The translations under genes and the position numbers were made by a program. 64,000 nucleotides of DNA from positions 21,562 through 85,561 of the forward strand of contig JAUSNO010000036.1 in the NCBI GenBank assembly GCA_030645915.1, in the 5' to 3' direction. How positions within the stretch are numbered: the first letter of the stretch is position 1; each line of letters starts with the position of its first letter. The notes beneath the pieces are model-generated. The model was not told where the DNA came from and searched no databases. It saw only the letters and a list, made by a program, of their open reading frames with translations. The DNA is from Undibacterium sp. Its GTDB lineage: Bacteria > Pseudomonadota > Gammaproteobacteria > Burkholderiales > Burkholderiaceae_D. This document shows positions 36,704 through 46,089 of this stretch, piece by piece.

Positions 36704-36916
36704 GTGTTAAACATTTTGAAAAACCGCACACTCATTACTGGATTCACCATCGCTTGCAACATTGTTTTGCTCAGCGCATGCGGCCAAAAAGGTCCGCTCT
36801 TTCTACCCGTCAAACCTGCACAAACGAGTCAGACAGATAATCAGACACGCGCCCCGGTCAACAACATGACTGATGCCAACCAGCGAGAGCAAACATCAAC
36901 AAAGCAAATGGACTGA
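36704..36916 (+). CDS. lptM: LptM-like small lipoprotein
   Basis: 70 residues or fewer. Lipobox LLSAC followed directly by GQKGPLFLP, the hallmark of the YifL/LptM group that helps the LptDE translocon mature. The tail is Gln/Thr/Asn-rich and without structure. The frame begins with GTG at 36704; a TTG at 36716 (MKNRTLITGF...) is equally plausible, and neither has a clear ribosome site. In many relatives lysA follows this gene; here a REP-like element and an inverted repeat follow. Confidence 0.8.
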   Translation: MLNILKNRTLITGFTIACNIVLLSACGQKGPLFLPVKPAQTSQTDNQTRAPVNNMTDANQREQTSTKQMD

Positions 36917-36984
36917 TGAAATTGCTGCTTAGGGAATCGATGACGTAACGCTCACCTGAGCACCAACACAACAAGTAAAAATCG

Positions 36985-37052
36985 CAACACGCAATACCAA
37001 CGCTGCTTACAGGTCAAAAGCATCCCGGAAGGCGCATATTCATTGCGTGTTG
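36985..37052. repeat. REP-like palindrome, copy 5
   Basis: 68 bp with perfect 11-bp ends: CAACACGCAAT (36985-36995) and ATTGCGTGTTG (37042-37052). The centre has diverged from copies 2 and 4. It lies between the lptM-like gene and ccsB. Confidence 0.72.
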
Positions 37053-37070
37053 AAATTGGATATTGATTGA

Positions 37071-37113
37071 ATATTTTCCATACCAAGTTAAATCACCCTC
37101 GTATGGAAAATAT
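37071..37113. repeat. Perfect 13-bp inverted repeat at the ccsB stop
   Basis: ATATTTTCCATAC (37071-37083) and GTATGGAAAATAT (37101-37113) with a 17-nt loop, ending 3 bp before the ccsB stop codon. It may serve as a weak bidirectional terminator for the convergent lptM-like and ccsB genes. There is no clean T tract. Confidence 0.6.
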
Positions 37114-37115
37114 AA

Positions 37116-38261
37116 TTAAAGTGCGCCGTAAGAGTGCAAGCCAGACAGAAACATATTCACACCCAGAAACGCAAATGTGGTCACTAGCAGGCCAACCAAG
37201 GCCCACCAGGCGGCGACCTGACCTCGCAACCCCTTCATCAGTCGCATATGCAACCAGGCCGCATAATTGAGCCAGACGATTAATGCCCAAGTTTCTTTTG
37301 GATCCCACGACCAATAACCACCCCATGCTTCCGCTGCCCATAGAGCACCGAGTATCGTCGCAATAGTGAAAAATGCAAAGCCGACCGAGATGGCTTTATA
37401 CATGACGTCATCAAGTACTTCCAGCGATGGCAAGCGATCGTGCAGCCACCCTTTGGATTTCAGCAAATAAGCTAGCGCTACCATAGCCGCCAGTGAAAAG
37501 GTCCCGTAGCCAATAAAATTGGCCGGCACATGAATCTTCATCCACCAACTTTGCAGAGCCGGAACCAAAGGTTGAATTTCAGCAGCGTCACGGGACACCG
37601 TGTACCAAAGCAAAAAGCCAACTGCGGCCGAAATGACAATCAATACAAAAGGACCAAGTTGACGGGTGGCATATTGTTGTTCGTAGTAGAGATAGAACAA
37701 GGCCGTGATCATCGAAAACAAGATGAATACTTCATACAAATTTGACACTGGAATATGCCCGACATCACTACCAATCAAATAAGATTCATACCAGCGCACC
37801 AATAAGCCTGTAAAGCCCATCACAACTGCAGACCAGCAAAGGATAGATCCCAACTTCAAATTGAAGTCTGAGCGAGCCAGCAAACCAAGCCAATAAAAAA
37901 ACGTGGAAAAAATGAACAATGTTCCCATCCATAAAATGGCTGACTGACTGGAAAACAGATATTTAAGCAGGAATTTTTTATTCGCCATCTCCAGCGATCC
38001 ATCATAGAGATGAACGGAAAACAAGGCTAGCAGCGCCAGTATCATCATCAGACTACGCATTGGCTTCCAATGCCAGCCCAGCCAGGCAAAAGTCGGCGCC
38101 GCCAACAGCAAGATACCTTTTTCATACACATCCATGTATGCGCCAAAGCGGTTTAATGTATACAAGGACGCTATGACTAGCACAACGGCATATAGCCAGT
38201 CCGGCACAGATAAGCGCTTAAAAAAGCCCTGATATGGCGTGTAATTTTGAGTCAATTCCAT
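37116..38261 (-). CDS. ccsB: System II cytochrome c synthase subunit CcsB (CcsA/ResC-like)
   Basis: 381 residues with about eight membrane helices. The haem-handling tryptophan-rich motif WGGYWSWDPKETWALIVWL (about 310-328) is the WWD signature; conserved histidines flank it (KIHVPANFIGYG and AAWLHMRL). With ResB it brings haem to the periplasm and attaches it to CXXCH cytochromes. It is last in the unit cytochrome c4 - resB - ccsB. Naming differs between groups (ccsA, resC). Confidence 0.93.
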   Translation of the reverse strand: MELTQNYTPYQGFFKRLSVPDWLYAVVLVIASLYTLNRFGAYMDVYEKGILLLAAPTFAWLGWHWKPMRSLMMILALLALFSVHLYDGSLEMANKKFLLKYLFSSQSAILWMGTLFIFSTFFYWLGLLARSDFNLKLGSILCWSAVVMGFTGLLVRWYESYLIGSDVGHIPVSNLYEVFILFSMITALFYLYYEQQYATRQLGPFVLIVISAAVGFLLWYTVSRDAAEIQPLVPALQSWWMKIHVPANFIGYGTFSLAAMVALAYLLKSKGWLHDRLPSLEVLDDVMYKAISVGFAFFTIATILGALWAAEAWGGYWSWDPKETWALIVWLNYAAWLHMRLMKGLRGQVAAWWALVGLLVTTFAFLGVNMFLSGLHSYGAL

Positions 38262-38300
38262 GATATTTCCAGTACTAATAGCTATGTGCGAGAGAACAGT

Positions 38301-40496
38301 TTAGTCGATTACTTTGCTTGTTGCTTTATTCGCCTGAAAGTTCACTTTTGGCGCCGGATGACTAAGCTGTTGAAGTTGTGTTTTCAATTGATCAAATTCT
38401 TTCTCAAAATCTAGCGTCTTACGCTGTGAACTGAGTGCCATTAATACTCTCGCGCCGGCTTGATCGTCTTTAATCCAAATCCATAGGCGACGTTCACGTA
38501 TGTAAAACATTGAAAACACGCCGATGACCAAAAACAGACAACCGAGATAAACTACATTTTGCCCTGGTGAACGTGTCACCTGCAAAACAGACGCCTTGAT
38601 CTCCTCAAAACCGGTCAACTGTAGATACACTGGAGCACCATAGAAATACGAATCGGATAAAGCACTGGTCGCCACTTGCAAAAAGCGCGCATGTTTCTCA
38701 TCCAGTTCAATTGCGGGCAAGCCGTCCTTAGCACGAGCTTGCTGCCATAAATCCCACATGCTGCCATTGAGTATCTTCATGAAAACGTCCGCAGCCTTGC
38801 CTTGTTCGGCAGCAGGAATTTGCTCTAAAAATTTTGAAATGGCAACATAACCTGCAACTGGCGTAGATGCCGCACCTGCCATCGAACCATCCCCAGCAAA
38901 AATTGCCATACCTTTCTTCGCTGATTCAGCCAACTGTAGCTGCATACTTTCTGCGCTGACGTCCGGTAAGGCGCGACGTGCATAGGATTGTGCAGCCATC
39001 TGGCGCGATGCCGGGTCCGCCAGCGCAGCACGAATACGCATCCATTCGATGACAGTGTCCTCATCATCGGCCGGAATCCGCAAATAGCGGAATGCATCGC
39101 TGGGGTTATCTCGCGTCCCAGCGAGAAATACCCATGCGCCATCGACCAGCACTGGCTGCATATAATTGTGAAACTCTCTCGCTTGTCCGTTCTTATCACG
39201 CAGTTTATATTGCACGCTGGGACCGACGTTTTTTAAATCCTTGCTATTGGCATTTTTTGCAGCTGAGCCTGTGTGCTTATCGAAGTCAGCAGAAAATTGC
39301 TCATTGAAGTTTTTCTTGGTATCCACTGCGCGCAGATCCTGACCATTGCGTGACATGTTTTCGACGTTAAATGGACGAAATCCTGACCACTCTATGCTGT
39401 AATCATTGCCACTATTTGCATTGCTGCCTTTCAGTTCTGTTGCACCACCTACATCCCCTTTGATATCAAAGCTATTCGCTTTATTGCCCTGCATGGGGTG
39501 CGCCTTCAATTGCAGATGACTGCCTCCGTCTTCAAAACTGGATTGAAAAAGCGCAATTCCTTTATAAATGAGCGGTTGATTGACCTTGATAGTGGCAGGA
39601 AAAGTCTTGCCGGTTTCATGATCCTTAATAACAACCTCGCTGGCAAACAGCTTGGGCATGCCAGTGGAGTAATAGTCGATAATAAACTTATTGAGCTGTA
39701 TCGTGAAGGGTAGGTCCTGAATCAGCACGCCGCTCTGCTGAGGAATGATCGCAGTACTGCTATTTGCCCCCTCAGGAATCATGGTATTGCCACGAAAGGT
39801 AGGATTGGCAAGCGAGAGTCTGTGCTGCTGTGGAATTTTAGCAATAATGCCATTGCCGTCAAAAGGTACCTTACCCATAAACCACTGTTGAAAACGGATA
39901 GGCAAATCAGAATCAAGCAAGCCACCGACGCAAATGATTACGATCGCAGAGTGGGCAAAAATATAGCCCCATTTATTGGCGGCGCCTTGTTTGGCTGCAA
40001 TCAAGGTAGCATTTTCTTTTTCGACTATTTTGGATCGATAGCCCAGCTGGGCAATATGGGTACTCATTTTCCCAACTAAATCGCCGCGTTGCGCTTCGCT
40101 ATCCCATTCTGATTTGTGATGAAAATTACGTAACGATTGCTCGCGCACGTTCTCGCGCCAGCTGCGCATGTCTTTCAACATTTTTGGCGCATTTCGGATC
40201 AAACATAAACTAGTCGATAGCACTAGAAATGTCATGATCATCAAAAACCACCAGGCCGAGTATAACGAATACAGGCTCAGCTTACTGAATATATCAAACC
40301 AGAATGGTCCGAACTGATTGACATAATTGGGCATCGGCTCATTCTGCTTCAATACCGTTCCAATCACCGATGTAATGGCAATCAGAGTCAATAAGCTGAT
40401 GGCAAAACGCATTGACGAGAGCAGCTCGACCAAGTTTGCCAGCCATCTGCTTTGGGTACGTATTGTCAATCCGGCTGTTGTCGGTTCAGTTTCCAT
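38301..40496 (-). CDS. resB: Cytochrome c biogenesis protein ResB (Ccs1)
   Basis: 731 residues. Three N-terminal membrane helices (MRFAISLLTLIAITSVIGTVLKQ; WWFLMIMTFLVLSTSLCLI; WGYIFAHSAIVIICVGGLL), a large periplasmic domain (about 220-640) and a last helix (VVYLGCLFLVIGVFSMFYI). LKQNEPMPNYVNQFGPFWFDIF is typical of the family. It works with CcsB as the two-part haem lyase. A strong hairpin separates it from the cytochrome c4 gene. Confidence 0.94.
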   Translation of the reverse strand: METEPTTAGLTIRTQSRWLANLVELLSSMRFAISLLTLIAITSVIGTVLKQNEPMPNYVNQFGPFWFDIFSKLSLYSLYSAWWFLMIMTFLVLSTSLCLIRNAPKMLKDMRSWRENVREQSLRNFHHKSEWDSEAQRGDLVGKMSTHIAQLGYRSKIVEKENATLIAAKQGAANKWGYIFAHSAIVIICVGGLLDSDLPIRFQQWFMGKVPFDGNGIIAKIPQQHRLSLANPTFRGNTMIPEGANSSTAIIPQQSGVLIQDLPFTIQLNKFIIDYYSTGMPKLFASEVVIKDHETGKTFPATIKVNQPLIYKGIALFQSSFEDGGSHLQLKAHPMQGNKANSFDIKGDVGGATELKGSNANSGNDYSIEWSGFRPFNVENMSRNGQDLRAVDTKKNFNEQFSADFDKHTGSAAKNANSKDLKNVGPSVQYKLRDKNGQAREFHNYMQPVLVDGAWVFLAGTRDNPSDAFRYLRIPADDEDTVIEWMRIRAALADPASRQMAAQSYARRALPDVSAESMQLQLAESAKKGMAIFAGDGSMAGAASTPVAGYVAISKFLEQIPAAEQGKAADVFMKILNGSMWDLWQQARAKDGLPAIELDEKHARFLQVATSALSDSYFYGAPVYLQLTGFEEIKASVLQVTRSPGQNVVYLGCLFLVIGVFSMFYIRERRLWIWIKDDQAGARVLMALSSQRKTLDFEKEFDQLKTQLQQLSHPAPKVNFQANKATSKVID

Positions 40497-40504
40497 AGTT
40501 TTCC

Positions 40505-40537
40505 AAAAACAAAAAGGGGATGGCTTTTGCCACCCCC
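40505..40537 (-). terminator. Terminator between cytochrome c4 and resB
   Basis: On the minus strand GGGG(T)GGC-AAAA-GCC(A)CCCC-type stem (40516-40536) followed by TTTTTGTTTTT. It lies just before the resB start, so it may lower resB/ccsB expression relative to the cytochrome gene. Confidence 0.7.
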
Positions 40538-40592
40538 TCCGTTAATCTTTATATTTTATTTTTATCTTAATTCTCGGTACTGCGCTGAGGGA

Positions 40593-41252
40593 TTACTTGA
40601 GGCCTGCCACATAATCGGCAACAGCTTTCATCTCATCATCCGACATACGCTTGGAGATCGTTACCATCTGCGCACTGTTCTTGCGCACACCGGTACGGAA
40701 ATTTGTCAATTGTGCAATCGTGTAATCCTGATGCTGACCAGCAATTCGCGGAAATTGCGCCGGGATACCAGCGCCATTTGGGCTGTGGCAACCAGCACAA
40801 GCTGGAACATTCTTCTCAGCAATACCGCCGCGATAAATTTGTTTGCCTAACTCAACAATTTCTTTGTTCTTGGCCGCACCTGGCTTGGATTTTTGCATGG
40901 CAAGATAGTTGGCAACGTTTTTCATATCGTCGGCATTCATCATGTTCGCAAATGTAGTCATTACTGCGTTATTGCGTTCAGCGCCTTTAAAATTATTCAG
41001 CTGTTTAGAGATATAGGCTTCATGTTGACCCGACAATTTCGGATTCACGCTAATGGTGGAATTGCCAGCGGCACCATGGCAAGAAGCGCAGGCAACAATA
41101 CCACGACCGGCATCACCATTCGTATACAATGCCTCACCCTTGACGGGATCAGCCTTTGCAGGCGCAGCTTGTTCATTCGCATAAGTTAAAGTGGACACCG
41201 CCAACAAGGCGATGCTGATGGACTTAAAAAAAGGTAAAAAAGCACGGTTCAT
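40593..41252 (-). CDS. Di-haem cytochrome c4
   Basis: 219 residues. Signal peptide (ISIALLAVSTLTYA), then two similar cytochrome c halves with haem sites CASCH (55-59) and CAGCH (152-156). The distal methionines are expected in the ANMMNADDMKNVA and SKRMSDDEMKAVA regions. It carries electrons to terminal oxidases in the periplasm. It heads the unit with the maturation genes resB and ccsB and is divergent from engB. Confidence 0.94.
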   Translation of the reverse strand: MNRAFLPFFKSISIALLAVSTLTYANEQAAPAKADPVKGEALYTNGDAGRGIVACASCHGAAGNSTISVNPKLSGQHEAYISKQLNNFKGAERNNAVMTTFANMMNADDMKNVANYLAMQKSKPGAAKNKEIVELGKQIYRGGIAEKNVPACAGCHSPNGAGIPAQFPRIAGQHQDYTIAQLTNFRTGVRKNSAQMVTISKRMSDDEMKAVADYVAGLK

Positions 41253-41486
41253 TCAAACACCCTGAGACTAAATAATGGAAATCTGCCCTATTGGCGACAC
41301 AAATTGCTAATTCGCTGGACAGCGCATTCGCGACTGCCCAATATCTAACCCCTTATTGTACAATAGCTTTTAAGGAAATGTTGGCTAATTCAGGATGCGT
41401 GAAGCCTGGAGCAAGCGGCATTTTTAAGCGAATTCGCTCATTTCTGTTGCATTTTTTCACGCATTTATCATTATTGGCCTCAACTT

Positions 41487-42200
41487 ATGTCTATTCTCTG
41501 GCAAGCCCGCTTCTTTACGACGGTCAACCATCTTCGTAACCTGCCAACGCTTCAGGTTCCTGAAATCGCGTTTGCAGGCCGCTCCAATGCGGGGAAATCT
41601 ACTGCCATCAATATTCTGTGCAATCAGAAAAAACTTTGTTTTGCATCCAAGACTCCGGGACGCACCCAACACATCAATTACTTTTCTATCGGCGGTTCGC
41701 ACGTTGCGCAACATCGCAAAGACGCCACCATCGTAGAAGAAATACGTGCCCTGTTAGTTGACTTGCCTGGCTATGGTTATGCTGAAGTGCCTGGCGCGGC
41801 AAAAAATCATTGGAACCAATTATTAGGTGACTATGTACAAAAGCGCGAACAATTATCGGCTCTCATCCTGATCATGGATTCACGCCGTCCGTTTACTGAT
41901 CTTGATCGCCAGATGCTGGAATGGTATGCGCCAACGGGGCGCCCGGTACATTGCCTGCTGACCAAAGCAGACAAACTCAACCGCAATGAAGCAACCAATG
42001 CACTAAGATTGACCAACACCGTATTAGCTAGTTATACCGATGAAAACGGCGTGCCATTTCCATTTACCGCGCAATTATTTTCCTCATTGAAACGCATAGG
42101 AATTGAAGAAGCGGACGCAAAAATCCAGCAATTAACTGGATTGGATCAGCCGTTTATCAAGAGCGACGTCGAATCAATCGATCCATCAGAGCCGACATAA
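41487..42200 (+). CDS. engB: Ribosome biogenesis GTPase EngB (YihA/YsxC)
   Basis: 237 residues. G1 GRSNAGKS (31-38), G2/switch region [13 protein letters not shown]3 DLPGYG, and G4 TKADKLNR. It is needed for late 50S assembly. A short insertion ([13 protein letters not shown]) precedes DLPGYG. Length is a little above the usual 200-220 because of N- and C-terminal tails. Between it and hemB lies a strong hairpin. Confidence 0.95.
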   Translation: MSILWQARFFTTVNHLRNLPTLQVPEIAFAGRSNAGKSTAINILCNQKKLCFASKTPGRTQHINYFSIGGSHVAQHRKDATIVEEIRALLVDLPGYGYAEVPGAAKNHWNQLLGDYVQKREQLSALILIMDSRRPFTDLDRQMLEWYAPTGRPVHCLLTKADKLNRNEATNALRLTNTVLASYTDENGVPFPFTAQLFSSLKRIGIEEADAKIQQLTGLDQPFIKSDVESIDPSEPT

Positions 42201-42229
42201 AAAAACCCCGGCATAAACACATGCCGGGG
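42198..42229 (-). terminator. Terminator-like hairpin between engB and hemB, T tract on minus strand
   Basis: CCCCGGCAT-AAACAC-ATGCCGGGG, a perfect 9-bp stem (42206-42229). The run of seven A before it makes a U tract only for minus-strand RNA. On the plus strand GGGGAAATAA follows, so stopping engB transcripts would be weak. Confidence 0.65.
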
Positions 42230-42359
42230 AAATAACGCCTTATCGAATAGGTACGAAAGGCGCCCACTCAGGGAGATGAAGTGGTAGGCGATAAACCTGT
42301 TGATTCAGAGCCCGCTTTGTCGAAATAGTTTCATTTTTGTGATTAATAATTATTGGTAA

Positions 42360-43379
<1,020 letters not shown>

Positions 43380-43403
43380 GCCATCACCGACAACATTACC
43401 AAG

Positions 43404-44504
43404 ATGGATATTTTTCACATTGATGAAAAGCAAGTGTCGCTTAACAGTCCTGATGTCTCGTCGAGCGGCTTTTTATGGTTAGACGCCACGCATGATGAAG
43501 TGGCAGCTAACCCCGAAAAATGGCGCGATGACGTCGCACGCTTGACGGGCACTTACCTGTATGACCTGCACCTGAGAGATGCGCTCAACCTGACACACCC
43601 TTCCTATTTTGATGCGACACAAGAGTATGAAATGGTGGTGTTTCGCAAGCTCGCCTTGCATGTTGATACCACGCCTGCCTCTGAAGCTGACGGGACAAGA
43701 AAAAAAATCCCGGCAGCACTTAACAAGCTCGCAACCCTGCCAGTTTCCTTCTTCCTGGTGGGCAGTGCCTTAATCACTGTCAGGTCGACCAAGAGTCAAA
43801 GTATCGAGGCCACCAGGGCACGTTTGTTAAACTACAAACAGAAAGCTGACGGTAACAGTCACTCGACACGGTTACCGGCTTCGCCAGAGGATCTGATGCT
43901 GCGTTTGCTCAACTCCATGGTAGATCAGTATCTGGAATTGCGTCAGCCACTCACCCAGCAACTTGATCGCTGGCAACATGCCTTGCTTGATCCGCGCAAG
44001 CCTTTTAAAAACTGGCTAGCCTTACTCGATTCGCGCATAGAGTTGCGCAAGCTTGATCATTTGTGCGAAGAACAGCACGACGCGCTACAAGAGCTGCGGG
44101 ATCACATCGTCGATACTCAAGATAAAAATAATGGCGATAATGGCCGCGCCAAAGATTTGTTGCTGGTACGTACCAATGATGTGATTGAACATATTGGCCG
44201 CGTACTCAATCATGCCCGCCGGCTCGAAGCATCGCTAGAGTCTGCGGTACAAATTCACTTCGCGGCGATGGCGCATCGCACTAGCGAAGTCATGCGTACA
44301 CTCACCGTCATCACCGCCTTATTCATGCCGCTAACGTTAATTACGGGTATTTTTGGGATGAATTTTGTCAAAATGCCGATGCTCGATAACACTCAGGGAT
44401 TTTGGATTGTAATCGGAGCGATGACGGGATTAGTGATAGTGTTGCTCGGGTATTTTCGTAGCAAGCGTTATCTCGATGACAAAGCCAGTCTAGGCCGAGA
44501 CTAG
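43404..44504 (+). CDS. CorA family divalent metal transporter
   Basis: 366 residues. A large N-terminal cytoplasmic funnel domain, a long stalk helix (about 230-300), and two C-terminal membrane helices. The first ends in the selectivity motif GMN (LITGIFGMNFVKMP) and the second is FWIVIGAMTGLVIVLLGYF. The loop after GMN differs from the usual MPE, so zinc or another metal instead of magnesium is possible. It starts 24 bp behind hemB and may share its transcript. Confidence 0.9.
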   Translation: MDIFHIDEKQVSLNSPDVSSSGFLWLDATHDEVAANPEKWRDDVARLTGTYLYDLHLRDALNLTHPSYFDATQEYEMVVFRKLALHVDTTPASEADGTRKKIPAALNKLATLPVSFFLVGSALITVRSTKSQSIEATRARLLNYKQKADGNSHSTRLPASPEDLMLRLLNSMVDQYLELRQPLTQQLDRWQHALLDPRKPFKNWLALLDSRIELRKLDHLCEEQHDALQELRDHIVDTQDKNNGDNGRAKDLLLVRTNDVIEHIGRVLNHARRLEASLESAVQIHFAAMAHRTSEVMRTLTVITALFMPLTLITGIFGMNFVKMPMLDNTQGFWIVIGAMTGLVIVLLGYFRSKRYLDDKASLGRD

Positions 44505-44623
44505 GTCAATAACACGCACATATACTGGTAGGTAGTATAGGTATATTTACGGCAATTGCGCACTGATGACGGGCGACTAAAAATATACTCCCTCTTTATC
44601 TTCAATAACAGGTTAAATGCCCC

Positions 44624-46054
44624 ATGCAGGAATATAGCTTTCTCTGGCACGACTATGAAACCTTCGGCGCGCAAGCCAGACGCGATAGACCGGCGCAATT
44701 TGCCGCCATACGCACCGATGCAGAACTCAATGAAATCGGCGAACCCATCATGCTGTATTGCCAGCCAGCGAATGATTTTCTGCCGGATCCACAGTCTTGC
44801 CTGATCACCGGCATCACACCTCAAATCTGCCTGGAGCGCGGCATTCCTGAATTCCAGTTTGCCGCCAAAATTGAACAGGAACTCTCACGAACAGGCACCA
44901 TCGGCGTCGGCTACAACACCATCCGTTTCGACGATGAAATCACACGCTTCATGTTCTGGCGCAACTTGATTGATCCGTATGCGCGCGAGTGGCAAAATAA
45001 TTGCGGCCGCTGGGATATTCTTGATGTGGTACGCACCACCTACGCTTTGCGGCCAGAAGGGATCAATTGGCCGACCAATGCGGAAGGCAAGCCCAGTTTC
45101 CGGCTTGAGCATCTGACGGCCGCCAACGGTCTATCGCACGATGCTGCCCACGATGCGCTATCGGATGTCCGTGCAACAATCGCGCTGGCAAGACTGATCA
45201 AGGATAAGCAACCTAAGTTATTTGAATTTTGTCTTGCCTTGCGCAAGAAAGAACGGGTGGAGGCAGAGATCGGCCTGCCAGTCAAAAAACCCTTCCTGCA
45301 TGTCTCGGGCATGATCCCGGCCGAACGCGGCTGCATCACCGCTGTGTGGCCACTTGCAACCCATCCACAGAATAAGAATGAGGTGATCGTGTGGGATCTC
45401 AATTTCGATCCCACCGAGCTGCTTTCATTAGATGCAGCATCCGTACAGCAACGCATGTTCAGCAAAGCTGATGCGCTTCCTGAAGGTGTGACACGCCTGC
45501 CGATCAAGAGCATCCACCTCAACAAATCCCCTATTGTCATCAACAATTTAAAGACTTTGAGCGCAGAACGAGCAGCACACTGGGGACTTGATATGGAACA
45601 GATCCACTTCCACGCTCAGCTGGCCGCGAACGCACCTGATATGTCGGCAATCTGGGAAGAAATTTTTTCACGTGGACCGAATCTCACCAGCGATGTCGAC
45701 GAAGACTTATACGGTGGCTTCATCGGTGCCAACGACAGACGGATATTGAATGATTTACGCAGCATGAATGCCGAACAGCTAAAGAAAGCACAACCTGCAT
45801 TTCAAGATCGTCGACTGGAAGAATTACTATTTCGCTATCGCGCACGTAATTTTCCAGCGAGTTTATCCATTGAAGAACAGCAGCAATGGGAGCGTCATCG
45901 CTCAGCACGATTGCATGATGGTGCCGCGAAGGCCCTCACCATCGAACAGCTTTTTGAACGCATCGACGCCTTATCAGAATCAGCCAACGAAAGAGATGAA
46001 AATATCCTAGGCGCGCTGTACGACTATGCAGAGCAAATTGCGCCAGTCAGATAA
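44624..46054 (+). CDS. sbcB: Exodeoxyribonuclease I
   Basis: 476 residues. It degrades single-stranded DNA 3' to 5' and works in recombination and mismatch repair. DEDDh exonuclease motifs: WHDYETFG at the N-terminus (D10, E12), NTIRFDDEITRFMFWRNL, and HDAAHDALSDVRATIALA. The SH3-like and C-terminal domains specific to ExoI follow (KKPFLHVSGMIPAERGCITAVWPLA). It ends at a strong bidirectional terminator shared with dsbD. Confidence 0.95.
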   Translation: MQEYSFLWHDYETFGAQARRDRPAQFAAIRTDAELNEIGEPIMLYCQPANDFLPDPQSCLITGITPQICLERGIPEFQFAAKIEQELSRTGTIGVGYNTIRFDDEITRFMFWRNLIDPYAREWQNNCGRWDILDVVRTTYALRPEGINWPTNAEGKPSFRLEHLTAANGLSHDAAHDALSDVRATIALARLIKDKQPKLFEFCLALRKKERVEAEIGLPVKKPFLHVSGMIPAERGCITAVWPLATHPQNKNEVIVWDLNFDPTELLSLDAASVQQRMFSKADALPEGVTRLPIKSIHLNKSPIVINNLKTLSAERAAHWGLDMEQIHFHAQLAANAPDMSAIWEEIFSRGPNLTSDVDEDLYGGFIGANDRRILNDLRSMNAEQLKKAQPAFQDRRLEELLFRYRARNFPASLSIEEQQQWERHRSARLHDGAAKALTIEQLFERIDALSESANERDENILGALYDYAEQIAPVR

Positions 46055-46056
46055 AT

Positions 46057-46087
46057 AAAAAACCCGGCAATGACCGGGTTTTTTTCT
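46057..46087. terminator. Bidirectional terminator between sbcB and dsbD
   Basis: AAAAAACCCGG-CAATGA-CCGGGTTTTTTT: a perfect stem with A tract and T tract on both sides, placed exactly between the two convergent stop codons. Confidence 0.88.
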
Positions 46088-46089
46088 CA

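Noticed and set aside
41291..41539. 82-codon plus-strand frame before engB
   Set aside because: Overlaps the true engB start in another frame and has no ribosome site.
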